Made by a program: the position numbers and the translations under genes
In this document: one piece after another, positions 1 to 10,757 of the stretch
Numbering within the stretch: the first letter of the stretch is position 1
Layout of the letters: the number at the start of each line of letters is the position of its first letter
Assembly: GCA_025936045.1 (NCBI GenBank)
Contig: JAICUB010000034.1
Coordinates: 1-64,000, forward strand
DNA length: 64,000 bases
Direction of reading: 5' to 3'
Source: Polyangiaceae bacterium
Lineage (GTDB): Bacteria; Myxococcota_A; Polyangia; Polyangiales; Polyangiaceae
Notes under the pieces: generated by a model
Database searches by the model: none
Told to the model about the DNA's origin: nothing
Seen by the model: the letters and a program-made list of their open reading frames with translations, nothing else

Positions 1-344
1 CAGCTTGCGGTTCTGCGCGCCGGTTGCCAGGACGAGGTGATCGTAGGGAATGGTCGTGCCGGAGGCGAGCGTGACGCGGCGGCCCGGCCGATCGATGGTC
101 ACCGCCCTGTCGCCCGTGACCAGCGCGATCGCATGCTTGTCGGAATAGCTTTGCGGTCGGAGCAGGAGCCGGTCGGCCGTGGTGTCGCCGAGCAGATAGG
201 CTTTCGACAGAGGCGGCCGTTGATAGGGCAGCGTCGGCTCGTCGCCGACAAAGGTGACAGGCTCGGCATAGCCCGCCTCACGCCACGATGCAGCGACCTG
301 GTAACCGCCCTGCCCCGCACCGATAATCAGCGTTCCGGCCGCCA
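1..344 (-). CDS. FAD-dependent ferredoxin/NAD(P)H reductase, N-terminal fragment
   Basis: Translating the complement from the ATG at 344 gives about 114 residues that run off the left edge of the window. The start matches the N-terminal FAD-binding Rossmann fold of ferredoxin reductases: a GAGQGG dinucleotide motif at residues 9-14, then LPYQRPPLSK, and later a DHLVLATGA-type segment that closes the fold. Members of this family pass electrons from NAD(P)H to small ferredoxins that feed P450s or dioxygenases. Residue choice and codon use are alphaproteobacterial in style, like hsp20 and the first half of lon. The gene is divergent from hsp20. The active-site and NAD-binding regions lie outside the window, so the exact partner is unknown. 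Confidence 0.85.
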
Positions 345-419
345 TCCGCTCCCACACTCGCGCTAACGAGAACGGCAGCGGTCTTATGCGGTTTGGCCGG
401 CCTTGTCACGCCGTCGCAC

Positions 420-674
420 TCAGGCGTGCGCGAGCGCCCGGACGGCTCGGCGCGCGGTGACGCGCTTGCGGACGGGCCGCGGCTCGACCTGGGCGGGGAC
501 GATGCTGACGTCACGCGCGTCGGGGCAAATGCAGACCGCCGCCTTGCGGCGGGCCAGCATCACCCGGCGGCCGTCCGGGAATTCAACGAAACGGCGAACC
601 ATGCCGCCGTCGCTCTCCAGGACGTATTTGGCACCGTCCGGAAAACGTGACGGTAGCCTACTGATCGATCGCAT
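420..674 (-). CDS. Small conserved hypothetical protein (84 aa)
   Basis: This short reading frame starts at the ATG at 674. A good GGAGGAG ribosome site lies immediately upstream on the complement (about 679-685), which decides this start over an upstream in-frame ATG at 698. The protein begins MRSISRLPSRFPDG, continues with a short hydrophilic domain (YVLESDGG, VRRFVEFPDGRR) and a Cys pair (CIC), and ends in a basic tail. It resembles small uncharacterised proteins I associate with Bradyrhizobium and Rhodopseudomonas, in line with the alphaproteobacterial look of this end. No function can be assigned. Confidence 0.65.
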   Translation of the reverse strand: MRSISRLPSRFPDGAKYVLESDGGMVRRFVEFPDGRRVMLARRKAAVCICPDARDVSIVPAQVEPRPVRKRVTARRAVRALAHA

Positions 675-878
675 TTCACTCCTCCGCGGACCTAACACCC
701 CACCTTCTGAACACCCACCTAGTTACCAGGTTCTGGCAGGACCGGAGTTGTACCCACTATCCACCGGTCCCCCGTGAAAATACCCGCCACTGCCTACCAG
801 GGAGGCACTGCCCGGCGGATAGGCAGCGATCATTGAAATTCGGCCGGCCGCTATCAAATGAGGGCGGATAGGTGATCC

Positions 879-1287
879 ATGACGGACTATCGCAACGATT
901 GGATGTGGTCTGAGGCCTGCGAGATGCTGGCCAAGGCCGAGCGTATGCATCGCGAGTTCTTCCGCCCGACCCGGACCGCCGCCCGCGTCCCGGCCTGGGA
1001 ACCGCCGGTGGATGTTCTCGAGACGGACCGCGCGGTGCTGGTGTTCATCGCCCTGCCCGGCGTCGACCCCGACCGGGTCGAGGCCGTGATCGAGGACGGC
1101 GCCCTCCTGGTCGCCGGCGTGCGCGTGCTGCCGGGCGAACTGCGGACCGCGACCATCCATCGGCTCGAATTGCCGCAAGGCCGCTTCGAGCGGCGCGTGC
1201 GGCTGCCGGCCGGACGCTACGTCGGCGTCCACCGCGCAATGGCGAATGGCTGCCTGCTGATCACGTTGGAAAAATCGGGGACTTTCC

Positions 1288-1295
<8 letters not shown>
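879..1295 (+). CDS. Hsp20/alpha-crystallin family small heat-shock protein
   Basis: The 138-aa protein has an N-terminal helical region (WMWSEACEMLAKAERMHREF) followed by an alpha-crystallin domain at about residues 40-135. The domain shows the typical beta-strand pattern (VLETDRAVLVFIALPGVD, then RFERRVRLPAGRY) and an LLITLEK ending close to the usual C-terminal strand. Small heat-shock proteins bind unfolding proteins without ATP. Its last 8 bases overlap the GTG start of lon, so holdase and protease should be translationally coupled, an arrangement familiar from Rhizobiales. Leu codons are mostly CTG, unlike the CTC-rich myxobacterial genes further along. Confidence 0.9.
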
Positions 1296-3762
<2,467 letters not shown>

Positions 3763-3781
3763 GCGGACCGAGCAGGGAGAA

Positions 3782-3815
3782 AACGAGCCTGGCGCAAGCC
3801 GGGCTCGTTTTTTTT
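3782..3815 (+). terminator. Rho-independent terminator after lon
   Basis: Twenty bases after the lon stop there is a stem ACGAGCCTGGC / GCCGGGCTCGT with a GCAA tetraloop and one G-U pair, followed by a run of eight T. The run of A at the left edge means it could also act on transcripts of the convergent ROK kinase gene, though its T-run is better in the + direction. Confidence 0.9.
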
Positions 3816-3850
3816 GGCGCGAGCTCAGGGTTTGGCGCCGCTCTCTTCGC

Positions 3851-4657
3851 TCAGTTTTCCCAGAGCCTGATGCCGCCGGTCATGCCGTCGACGTTCGTGA
3901 AGGTGCGCACGTTCTTCGGCAGCTCCCCGCGCAGGTGGCCGACGTTGCCGCCGCCGAGCCAAATGACGCGCGGGCTGAAAGTGAGCGTCAACTGGTCGAG
4001 GGCCTCGTGCACGCGACGGGTCCAGTCCTTCTTGCCGATGCGCTTGAGGGCGCGATCCATCACGCGTTCTTCGTAGGTTTTGCCCTTCTTGAAGGGATGG
4101 TGGCCAAGCTCGAGGTTTGGCACGAGCTTGCCGTCGAGGAACAGAGCCGAGCCGAGGCCGGTGCCCAGGGTCAACACGAGCTCCACCCCGCGGCCTTCGA
4201 CGACGCCGTAGCCCTGGAGATCCGCGTCGTTGATCACGCGCGCCGGGACGCCCGCGAGCCGTGCGATCTCCCGCTGAAGATCGTGGCCGCGCCAGACGTC
4301 GGTGCCGAGGTTCGCGGCCGTGTGCACGACGCCGTCGATGACGACACCCGGGAAGCCGACCGAGACGCGATCGAAACGCGGTTGACCAGGGAGCATGCGC
4401 CGGATCACGTCGAGCACCGCCACGGGGCGCGAAGGGTGCGGCGTCAACATCCGCGCCCGCTCGGTGATCGGACGCCCCTTCGCGTCCAGGATGATCATCT
4501 TGATACCGGTGCCGCCGATATCGATGCAGAGCGTCGCGAGCTCGCCGCTCGGTAGCGCGTCCGTGGCGTCGCCGGGCCGGCTACGCGCGAGGGCGTGCCG
4601 CGCAGCGACGCCCTTGCCGCTCGAACTACGCGGAGTCTTGGGTTTGGAGAGAGGCAT
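3851..4657 (-). CDS. ppgK: ROK-family polyphosphate glucokinase-like sugar kinase
   Basis: The 268-aa protein has a disordered N-tail of about 40 residues and then an actin-fold sugar kinase. The first phosphate loop is DIGGTGIK (about residues 46-53). A catalytic Asp lies in INDADLQGYG, a glycine-rich second loop reads LTLGTGLGSALF, and ELGHHPF is a sugar-contacting segment typical of polyphosphate/ATP glucokinases. The zinc-site cysteines of many ROK proteins are absent, as is usual in the PpgK branch. It should phosphorylate glucose to glucose-6-phosphate using polyphosphate and/or ATP in the cytoplasm. It is convergent with lon and divergent from the lipoprotein at 4783. The choice of phosphate donor cannot be read from sequence. 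Confidence 0.85.
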   Translation of the reverse strand: MPLSKPKTPRSSSGKGVAARHALARSRPGDATDALPSGELATLCIDIGGTGIKMIILDAKGRPITERARMLTPHPSRPVAVLDVIRRMLPGQPRFDRVSVGFPGVVIDGVVHTAANLGTDVWRGHDLQREIARLAGVPARVINDADLQGYGVVEGRGVELVLTLGTGLGSALFLDGKLVPNLELGHHPFKKGKTYEERVMDRALKRIGKKDWTRRVHEALDQLTLTFSPRVIWLGGGNVGHLRGELPKNVRTFTNVDGMTGGIRLWEN

Positions 4658-4782
4658 GCGGGAAAAGGAGGCTTAGTCCTACCGGAATCCGGGTCGGATG
4701 TCCCAAGCGAAAACGGGCGAGAAACCGGGTTCCGAGCTCGGGCGGTTGCAGCTTCTGTCTCGGAGCGAGAAGATGTTTTTGC

Positions 4783-6480
4783 GTGCGGCATTTTGCGCTT
4801 CGCAGAACCCTGGGGTGGGGCCCCGTGCTGGCGCTCGGGACTCTGCTCTCACTATTTTCGGGCTGTCGCGCCGAGCGCCGGGGGGCGCCCGCGGCACGCG
4901 GGGCCGCGCCGCGGGCAAGGGCCGTCAGCACGGCCGCCGCATACCACGGGCCGGCGGTCCCGCCCGCCGTCGAGGCGGATTGCAGTTCGCGTCTCGCTCG
5001 CGTGCGCGCGCTCTCCGGCCACGCGCCGAGCGATCTACCGGAACCGGAGCGTGCGGTCCTGCTCGCCCAGGTCAAAGCGACGCCCGTCGTCTTTCTCGAG
5101 CGGCCGGTGCCGGCGTCCCCGGACCCGGTCGTTCGCTATTGGCGCCGGGCGCTCACGCATAGCGAGCTTCCCGGTCGCGTGCTCGCCCGGCTGTACCACG
5201 GCTTTCGCCGCTTTCCCGCGTTCCTGCGCGACGGCCTGCTCACGGACGGCTACCTCTACGCCGAGACGCCGGCGCTCGGCGCGACCCTCGCCGAGGGCGT
5301 GACGCCCGGCGCGCTCTTTCGCGAGCGGCGTATCGTGATCGAGCGGGGAGCGGTGAGCCTGCACGCCGAGCTCGATTCGGCGGGCGTCTATCGTTACGCG
5401 GACGGCGCCGAGCGCGGCAAGCCCGCGCGGCTCGTGCTGTTCGATCGCGTGCGCGCCGACGGCACGCCGGCGCCGTTGCCGCTTCACGTGGACCTCGAGC
5501 CGCTGCGCGCCGAGCTCGGCTTCGACGCGATGACGCTCGAGCACGTCACACCCGAGGGCGTCGTCGCGCTCGCCCATTACGGGGACATCGCGGTACCGAC
5601 GCTGCTCGCGACACGCGGCGCCGAGCTCGTGTTCGTGTGCGAAGCGCCGGGTGCGGCTTCGGCTGGGCTCCGCGTGGAGCGCGCGTCGGCGCTCGCGCGC
5701 GGGCGGGCGCTCGCGCGCGTGCGTGGCGCGATCGGCGCCGGGGTGGACGAGAACCTCCCGTTCGACGAGCCGAAGACCGAGTTCGGACAACAAGACGGCA
5801 AACTCCGTCAAGAGTGGCGACAGGCGTACTTCAGGGGCGCGAGCCATTACGACTTCAACGGCGACACCTACGCCGTGTTCGACGCGGCGGGGCGTCCCTT
5901 CGTTCCCGAGGTGTGCATCGACTTCATCGTCGACAGTCTCGAGCGGGCGGGCGGCGCCTGGTACGCGCCGTCGGGGGCTCCGCGCGCGCACTTTGCGGGA
6001 CGGATCGACTTCGACGGCACGGGCATGCTGAACCGCCGCAACGTCGAGGAGTTCATCGCGCTCGCGCGGCGCCGCTCGGACTGGTTCGAGCTTCGCCCCA
6101 CGCCACCCGAGGAACAAGTGCCGTTCAAGTGGCGCGACCGCTTTTTCGCGAGCTTGTTCCAGCATCGCGCCGAGTACCGCCCCGGCGACATCGTCGTAAT
6201 CCTGGGCGAGCGCGACGACGAGAAGCTCCATTATCACTCGTTCTTCGTGTTCGATGCCGATCCGGTGACCGCGATGCCGACGCTCGTCGCGGGCAATTCC
6301 GGTCGGCCGCGCGTGCGTGCGTGGGCCGCGGAGATGACCTCGGCGCCCAAGCGCAGCATCTTCGCCCGGGTGCGGCCGCGCGCGCCGTTCCTCGAACAAA
6401 CACTCGAAGGTTCGGGACCGGGGGCTCCGAGACCCTTGACCGCCAAGGCCGAGCCACTAAGGTCACGCGCGCCACCATGA
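4783..6480 (+). CDS. Uncharacterised lipoprotein with a possible papain-like C-terminal domain
   Basis: This 565-aa protein starts at a GTG with a GGAG-type ribosome site near 4762. It has a lipoprotein signal (LGTLLSLFSGC, lipidated Cys at about residue 27) followed by an Ala/Arg-rich linker. The middle (about 90-310) has no recognisable motif. The C-terminal third holds a Cys in VPEVCIDFIVDSLERAGG, a His in KLHYHSFFVF and an Asn in LVAGNSGRP, spaced as in NlpC/P60- or CHAP-like cysteine hydrolases; that fold is only an inference. Its stop overlaps the start of homoserine dehydrogenase (ATGA), so the two are coupled, although a functional link is not obvious. Confidence 0.7.
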   Translation: MRHFALRRTLGWGPVLALGTLLSLFSGCRAERRGAPAARGAAPRARAVSTAAAYHGPAVPPAVEADCSSRLARVRALSGHAPSDLPEPERAVLLAQVKATPVVFLERPVPASPDPVVRYWRRALTHSELPGRVLARLYHGFRRFPAFLRDGLLTDGYLYAETPALGATLAEGVTPGALFRERRIVIERGAVSLHAELDSAGVYRYADGAERGKPARLVLFDRVRADGTPAPLPLHVDLEPLRAELGFDAMTLEHVTPEGVVALAHYGDIAVPTLLATRGAELVFVCEAPGAASAGLRVERASALARGRALARVRGAIGAGVDENLPFDEPKTEFGQQDGKLRQEWRQAYFRGASHYDFNGDTYAVFDAAGRPFVPEVCIDFIVDSLERAGGAWYAPSGAPRAHFAGRIDFDGTGMLNRRNVEEFIALARRRSDWFELRPTPPEEQVPFKWRDRFFASLFQHRAEYRPGDIVVILGERDDEKLHYHSFFVFDADPVTAMPTLVAGNSGRPRVRAWAAEMTSAPKRSIFARVRPRAPFLEQTLEGSGPGAPRPLTAKAEPLRSRAPP

Positions 6481-7790
6481 AGAGCGATCTCGGATCCAGC
6501 GTGCGTGTCGCGCTGCTCGGCTGCGGCACCGTCGGCGGCGGCGTGCTGCGCCTCCTGCGCGACAACGGTCCGGTGCTGTTTCCCCGGGTCGGCGCGCCGA
6601 TCGAGGTGACGCACGTCCTCGTCCGCAACCTCGACAAGCCGCGCGTGCCCGAGTGCCGGCGTGAATGGCTCACGACCGACCCGGAGGTGATCTTCAACGA
6701 CGCGACCGTCGACGTCGTGCTCGAGGTGATGGGCGGCGAGCAGCCCGCGTGGACCTACATCCAACGCGCCATTCAGGCGGGCAAAGCGGCGGTCACCGCG
6801 AACAAACTCCTCATCGCCAAGCACGGCCCGGCTCTCGTCGCGGACGCGATCGCCAAGGGCACCGATCTCGCGTTCGAGGCGTCGGTCGGGGGCGGCATCC
6901 CGATCATCCGCACGCTGCGCGAAGCGCTCTCGAGCGATTCCGTCTCGAGCGTGCACGCGATCTTGAACGGCACCTCGAACTACATCCTCACGCGCATGCG
7001 CGACGCCGGCCTCTCGTTCGCGGCCGCGCTGAAGGAAGCGCAGGAGCTCGGCTACGCCGAGGCCGATCCCACGCTCGACGTCGACGGGCACGACGCGGCG
7101 CAGAAGCTCACCGTCATGGCGATGCTCGCTTTCGGCGCCAAGGTCGACACCGCCAAGATGGTGATCGAAGGCATCCGCGCGCTCGACGAGGCGGATTTCG
7201 CTTTCGCCGAACGCTTCGGCTTCACGCTCAAGCACCTCGGCATCGGCTACGATCGCGGTGAAAACGTCGAGCTCCGCGTGCACCCGGCGCTCGTCCGCAA
7301 AAACAGCGTGCTCGCCAACGTCGACGGCGTGCTGAACGGCATGTTCGTGATGGGACGCGCGCTCGGCCCGTGTCTGCTCGTCGGCCGCGGCGCGGGCGAC
7401 ATGCCGACGGCAGTGAGCGTCGTGGCCGATCTCGTCGATGTGGCGCGCGCGCGCATCGAAGGCCAGCCCGGGCTCATGACGCGCGGCATTCAGCTCAAGC
7501 CGCGCGGCTTGCTTTCGCAGGACGACGTCGTCACCCGCTACTACCTGCGTTTCGACGTCGGCGATCACCCGGGCGTGATCGGCATCATCGCGTCCGCGCT
7601 CGGCGCCGAAGGCGTCAGCATCGAGCAGATGGTGCAAGAGGGGCGCGCCGACGGAGACGGCGGGGCGGTACCCGTGTGCATCATCACGCACGCAAGCCGT
7701 GAAGGCTCGGTGCGCCGTGCCATCGCCGCCATCGAAAAACAGCCGTTCTTGAAGGGCCGCCCGCGCCTCTTGCGCATCGAAGAGGTCTGA
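6477..7790 (+). CDS. hom: Homoserine dehydrogenase
   Basis: The 437-aa enzyme reduces aspartate semialdehyde to homoserine with NAD(P)H, the branch point toward threonine and methionine. The NAD(P)-binding motif GCGTVGGG lies at residues 15-22. TANKLLIAKHG holds the catalytic lysine, and ILNGTSNYI plus AEADPTLDVDGHDAAQK are the substrate-binding signatures of the family. A C-terminal ACT domain (about 360-437, VGDHPGVIGIIA) suggests feedback control, probably by threonine. Length is normal for ACT-containing forms. The start is set by the ATGA overlap with the upstream lipoprotein gene. Confidence 0.97.
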   Translation: MKSDLGSSVRVALLGCGTVGGGVLRLLRDNGPVLFPRVGAPIEVTHVLVRNLDKPRVPECRREWLTTDPEVIFNDATVDVVLEVMGGEQPAWTYIQRAIQAGKAAVTANKLLIAKHGPALVADAIAKGTDLAFEASVGGGIPIIRTLREALSSDSVSSVHAILNGTSNYILTRMRDAGLSFAAALKEAQELGYAEADPTLDVDGHDAAQKLTVMAMLAFGAKVDTAKMVIEGIRALDEADFAFAERFGFTLKHLGIGYDRGENVELRVHPALVRKNSVLANVDGVLNGMFVMGRALGPCLLVGRGAGDMPTAVSVVADLVDVARARIEGQPGLMTRGIQLKPRGLLSQDDVVTRYYLRFDVGDHPGVIGIIASALGAEGVSIEQMVQEGRADGDGGAVPVCIITHASREGSVRRAIAAIEKQPFLKGRPRLLRIEEV

Positions 7791-7881
7791 GCGGGCGCCC
7801 GCGGCAGCGGGCGCTCAGTCGGGAAATGTGGGGAAGCGCTAGCGGCTTTGGACCGTAGAGCAGCTGGAGTATCAGTTCGTC

Positions 7882-9552
7882 GTGGATTCGGATGTGGAGG
7901 TCGCCCGGGCGAGACTCGGCCGTACGGTGGGCGACCGCTTTCGGCTCGAGCGCGTGCTCGGGACGGGGGGCATGGGCGCGGTCTACGCGGCGCGCGCACC
8001 CGACGGTAGCGTCGCCGCCGTGAAAATTCTGCATCCGGAGATGGGGGCACGGCGCGAGGTGCGCGAGCGTTTTCTGCGCGAAGGCGCGGCCGCGAGCAAG
8101 ATCGGGCATCCGGGCGTCGTGCGGGTGCTCGGACAAGGCGACGGCGAAGAAGCGTTCCTCGTGTTGGAGCTCCTCGAAGGCGAGACGCTGCGCGAGCGCG
8201 TGCTTCGCCACGGGCGGCTTCCGCTCGACGAGGTGCTCGAGGTCGCCGCGCAGGTGCTCGACGTGCTCGTCGTCGCGCACGCCCGCGGCGTGATCCACCG
8301 CGATCTGAAGCCGGACAATCTCTTCGTCACCCTCGACGGGCGGATCAAGGTGCTCGACTTTGGGCTCGCGCGCCTGCTCGACGAGCTCGGCGGGCAACAC
8401 CAGACGCGCACGGGTGTCGCGCTCGGCACGCTCTCGTACATGGCGCCGGAACAAGCGCTCGGTCGCCGCGGGGAGATCGACGGACGCGTCGATCTGTTCG
8501 CGCTCGGTGCGACGCTCTTCCGCGTGCTCACCGGACGGCGCGTGCACGAAGCGGAGAGCGAGGCCGAGCTCTTGATGGCGATGGCGTCGCGTCCGGCGCC
8601 GCCGCTCAAAGCCGTCGCTCCCGACGTGTCCGCGGCGGTGGCGGCGGTGGTCGACCTCGCGCTCGCGTTCGCGCGGGACGCTCGCTATCCGGACGCGCGC
8701 ACCATGCTCGCCGACGTGACGGCGTTGCGGCGCGGCGACTCGCCGCCGTTCGCGAGCGCACGCCTCGCGTCCCGCGACGAACGCACGCGCGCGGACGGCC
8801 CTGCTTTCGCGCCCGCGCCGCCGCTCGAGCCGCGGCCCGCGCCCGGCAGCCAGCGCACGCAACCGCTGCCCGTGAGCCAACGCACGGTGCCGCTCGCGCA
8901 GTTCACGGAGGCGCCGAACCCCTACGGTGCGCCGGCGGCCGCGCCGCCCGTCGCGCCGCCGCCGGCGCAGGCCTACGCGTCGGGGCCGCCCCCCGCGTCG
9001 ATGCGCACCGAGCTGCTCGCGCAGCTGCCGTTTCCCACCGCGGCGCTGCTTCCCACCGCGGCGCCGTTGGCGAGCGCGGCCGCGCCGCCGTCCGCTTCCC
9101 GTCGTCGCGGCGTCTTGGCGCTCGTGCTCGTGCTCGGGACGCTACTCGTCGCCGCTGTCGGCGGCGCCGTTCTGTATTTCGCGTTCGGTCCTGCGAGCGC
9201 GACCGTCTCCGTCGCCTCGAGCTCGGCGTTGCCCGCGCCTCTCCCGAGTCCGACGCTCGGCACCCCGAGCGCGCCCGCGCCGTCCGCCGCTCCCGAAAAC
9301 GTCCTCTCCAAGCCCGGCGCGGCTCAGCCACACGCGACCTCGCCCGTCCGTGCCAAGCTCGCTCCCGAGCCGGCCCCCACACCCCGCGCCGCCGCCACGA
9401 CCCCTAGCTCCGCTCCAGCACCGGCACCTGCTCCAAACCCGAGTGCCGCTCCTGCGCCCATGCCGACGCCCTCCGCTTCCACACCGAGAGCACCGGACTC
9501 CGGCGCGCATGGCCACGTCCCGCACCTCCACGTCCACAAACCGCCCGGGTGA
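7882..9552 (+). CDS. Membrane-anchored Hanks-type Ser/Thr protein kinase
   Basis: The 556-aa protein begins at a GTG and has a complete eukaryotic-like kinase domain at about residues 20-285: glycine loop GTGGMG (27-32), catalytic Lys in AAVKIL (K48), HRDLKPDN with D141, the DFG triplet (159-161), and the SYMAPEQ segment. A Pro/Ala-rich juxtamembrane region follows. A single transmembrane helix lies at about 410-432 and a Pro/Ser/Ala-rich outer tail ends in a His-containing stretch (HGHVPHLHVHKP). All catalytic residues are present, so it should be active. There is no PASTA or other recognisable sensor outside; the tail is low-complexity only. Multiple kinases of this type are a hallmark of myxobacteria. 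Confidence 0.95.
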   Translation: MDSDVEVARARLGRTVGDRFRLERVLGTGGMGAVYAARAPDGSVAAVKILHPEMGARREVRERFLREGAAASKIGHPGVVRVLGQGDGEEAFLVLELLEGETLRERVLRHGRLPLDEVLEVAAQVLDVLVVAHARGVIHRDLKPDNLFVTLDGRIKVLDFGLARLLDELGGQHQTRTGVALGTLSYMAPEQALGRRGEIDGRVDLFALGATLFRVLTGRRVHEAESEAELLMAMASRPAPPLKAVAPDVSAAVAAVVDLALAFARDARYPDARTMLADVTALRRGDSPPFASARLASRDERTRADGPAFAPAPPLEPRPAPGSQRTQPLPVSQRTVPLAQFTEAPNPYGAPAAAPPVAPPPAQAYASGPPPASMRTELLAQLPFPTAALLPTAAPLASAAAPPSASRRRGVLALVLVLGTLLVAAVGGAVLYFAFGPASATVSVASSSALPAPLPSPTLGTPSAPAPSAAPENVLSKPGAAQPHATSPVRAKLAPEPAPTPRAAATTPSSAPAPAPAPNPSAAPAPMPTPSASTPRAPDSGAHGHVPHLHVHKPPG

Positions 9553-9611
9553 ACGCGTCGTCGCCGACGTGCGCAGGCGGGGGACGCGTCGTCCTGCTCT
9601 GAAGCGAACGT

Positions 9612-10538
9612 TCAGCTCGGGTTCGACGCGCAGAACTCGAGCACGGCCATGCGCACCGCGACACCCGCCTCGACCTGATCGAGGATGGCGCTCGTGGCGC
9701 CGTCGGCGACGTCGTCGGACACCTCGACGCCGCGGTTGAGCGGGCCCGGATGCATCACGATCGCGCCGGGTTTGGCGAGCTCGAGACGCGCGCGGCTCAA
9801 GCCGAACTCGCGCGAGTACTCGCGCAGCGACGGCAGGAGCGCGGCGCCCAGACGCTCTTGCTGGATGCGCAGCATCATCACGGCATCGGCGCCCTCGAGC
9901 GCGGGCTCGATCCGGTCGTAGGTGCGCGCACCGAGCGCTTCGCGCGCGTGCGGCAGGAGCGTGAGCGGTCCGGCGAGCCGCACTTCGGCGCCGAGGAGCT
10001 TCAACAACAACACGTTCGAGCGCGCGACGCGGCTGTGCAGAATGTCGCCGCAAATCGCGACGGTCACGCCGTCGAGGCTGCCGCCGAGTCGGCGCCGGAT
10101 CGTGAACGCGTCGAGCAGTGCTTGGGTCGGATGCTCGTGCATGCCGTCGCCCGCGTTGACGACGGGCGCGCGGATGCGGCTCGCGACGTAATGCGGCGCG
10201 CCCGAAGCGGCATGGCGGATGACGATGGCGTCCGCGTGCATGGCGTCGACGGTCATGACCGTGTCGAGCAAGGATTCGCCCTTGCTCATGCTCGACGAGG
10301 AGCCGCCGACGTTCACGACGTCGGCTCCGAGGCGCTTGCCGGCGAGCTCGAAGCTCGTGCGGGTGCGTGTCGAGGACTCGAAGAATAGGTTGATGATGGT
10401 CTTGCCGCTGAGGACGGGGACCTTGCGTACGGCGCGCCGGCCCACCTCGTAAAACTCCTCGGCCTTGGCGAGCAGGGCGAGCGCCGTGTCGCGCTCGAGA
10501 GCTTCGATGCCGAGCAGGTGGCGGGGGCGCTTCACCAA
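9612..10538 (-). CDS. pyrB: Aspartate carbamoyltransferase catalytic chain
   Basis: The 308-aa protein carries all ATCase signatures: the carbamoyl-phosphate site STRTRTSFE (from residue 56), the active-site lysine in MSKGESLLDT, HPTQALLDA, and the aspartate-binding HPGPLNRGVE near the C-terminus. It condenses carbamoyl phosphate and aspartate in the first committed step of pyrimidine synthesis. Length is normal. There is no pyrI or dihydroorotase neighbour in the window. It converges on the kinase gene and is divergent from the giant lipoprotein gene; the 219-bp interval between them should hold both promoters, but I could not fix a convincing box. Confidence 0.97.
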   Translation of the reverse strand: MVKRPRHLLGIEALERDTALALLAKAEEFYEVGRRAVRKVPVLSGKTIINLFFESSTRTRTSFELAGKRLGADVVNVGGSSSSMSKGESLLDTVMTVDAMHADAIVIRHAASGAPHYVASRIRAPVVNAGDGMHEHPTQALLDAFTIRRRLGGSLDGVTVAICGDILHSRVARSNVLLLKLLGAEVRLAGPLTLLPHAREALGARTYDRIEPALEGADAVMMLRIQQERLGAALLPSLREYSREFGLSRARLELAKPGAIVMHPGPLNRGVEVSDDVADGATSAILDQVEAGVAVRMAVLEFCASNPS

Positions 10539-10757
10539 GTCGGATGCCCTCCTACCAAAGGCGCGCGGTCAGGCCAACCACGGCGAAAAAAACCGCGGGT
10601 TTGCGGGGGATTCCCTACATCGCAACCCACTGCGGACTCTGCATTCTTTGCGTTGGAGGGTCGTGCGGAGGGCCGGCTTCAGACACGTAACGCACCGAAA
10701 CCAAAGGGCGTTCTCGCTGGAAACGCAGGCACGCAAATTGCTAAACTCCCTTGATTC

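Noticed and set aside
832..858. Heat-shock-type (RpoH) promoter upstream of hsp20 (TTGAAA, 12 bp, CTATCA)
   Set aside because: It fits only loosely and the -10 part is weak; position is attractive but not enough to call.
9558..9600. Direct repeat ACGCGTCGTC twice between the kinase and pyrB genes
   Set aside because: It is a short repeat in GC-rich DNA with no stem or known site; likely chance.
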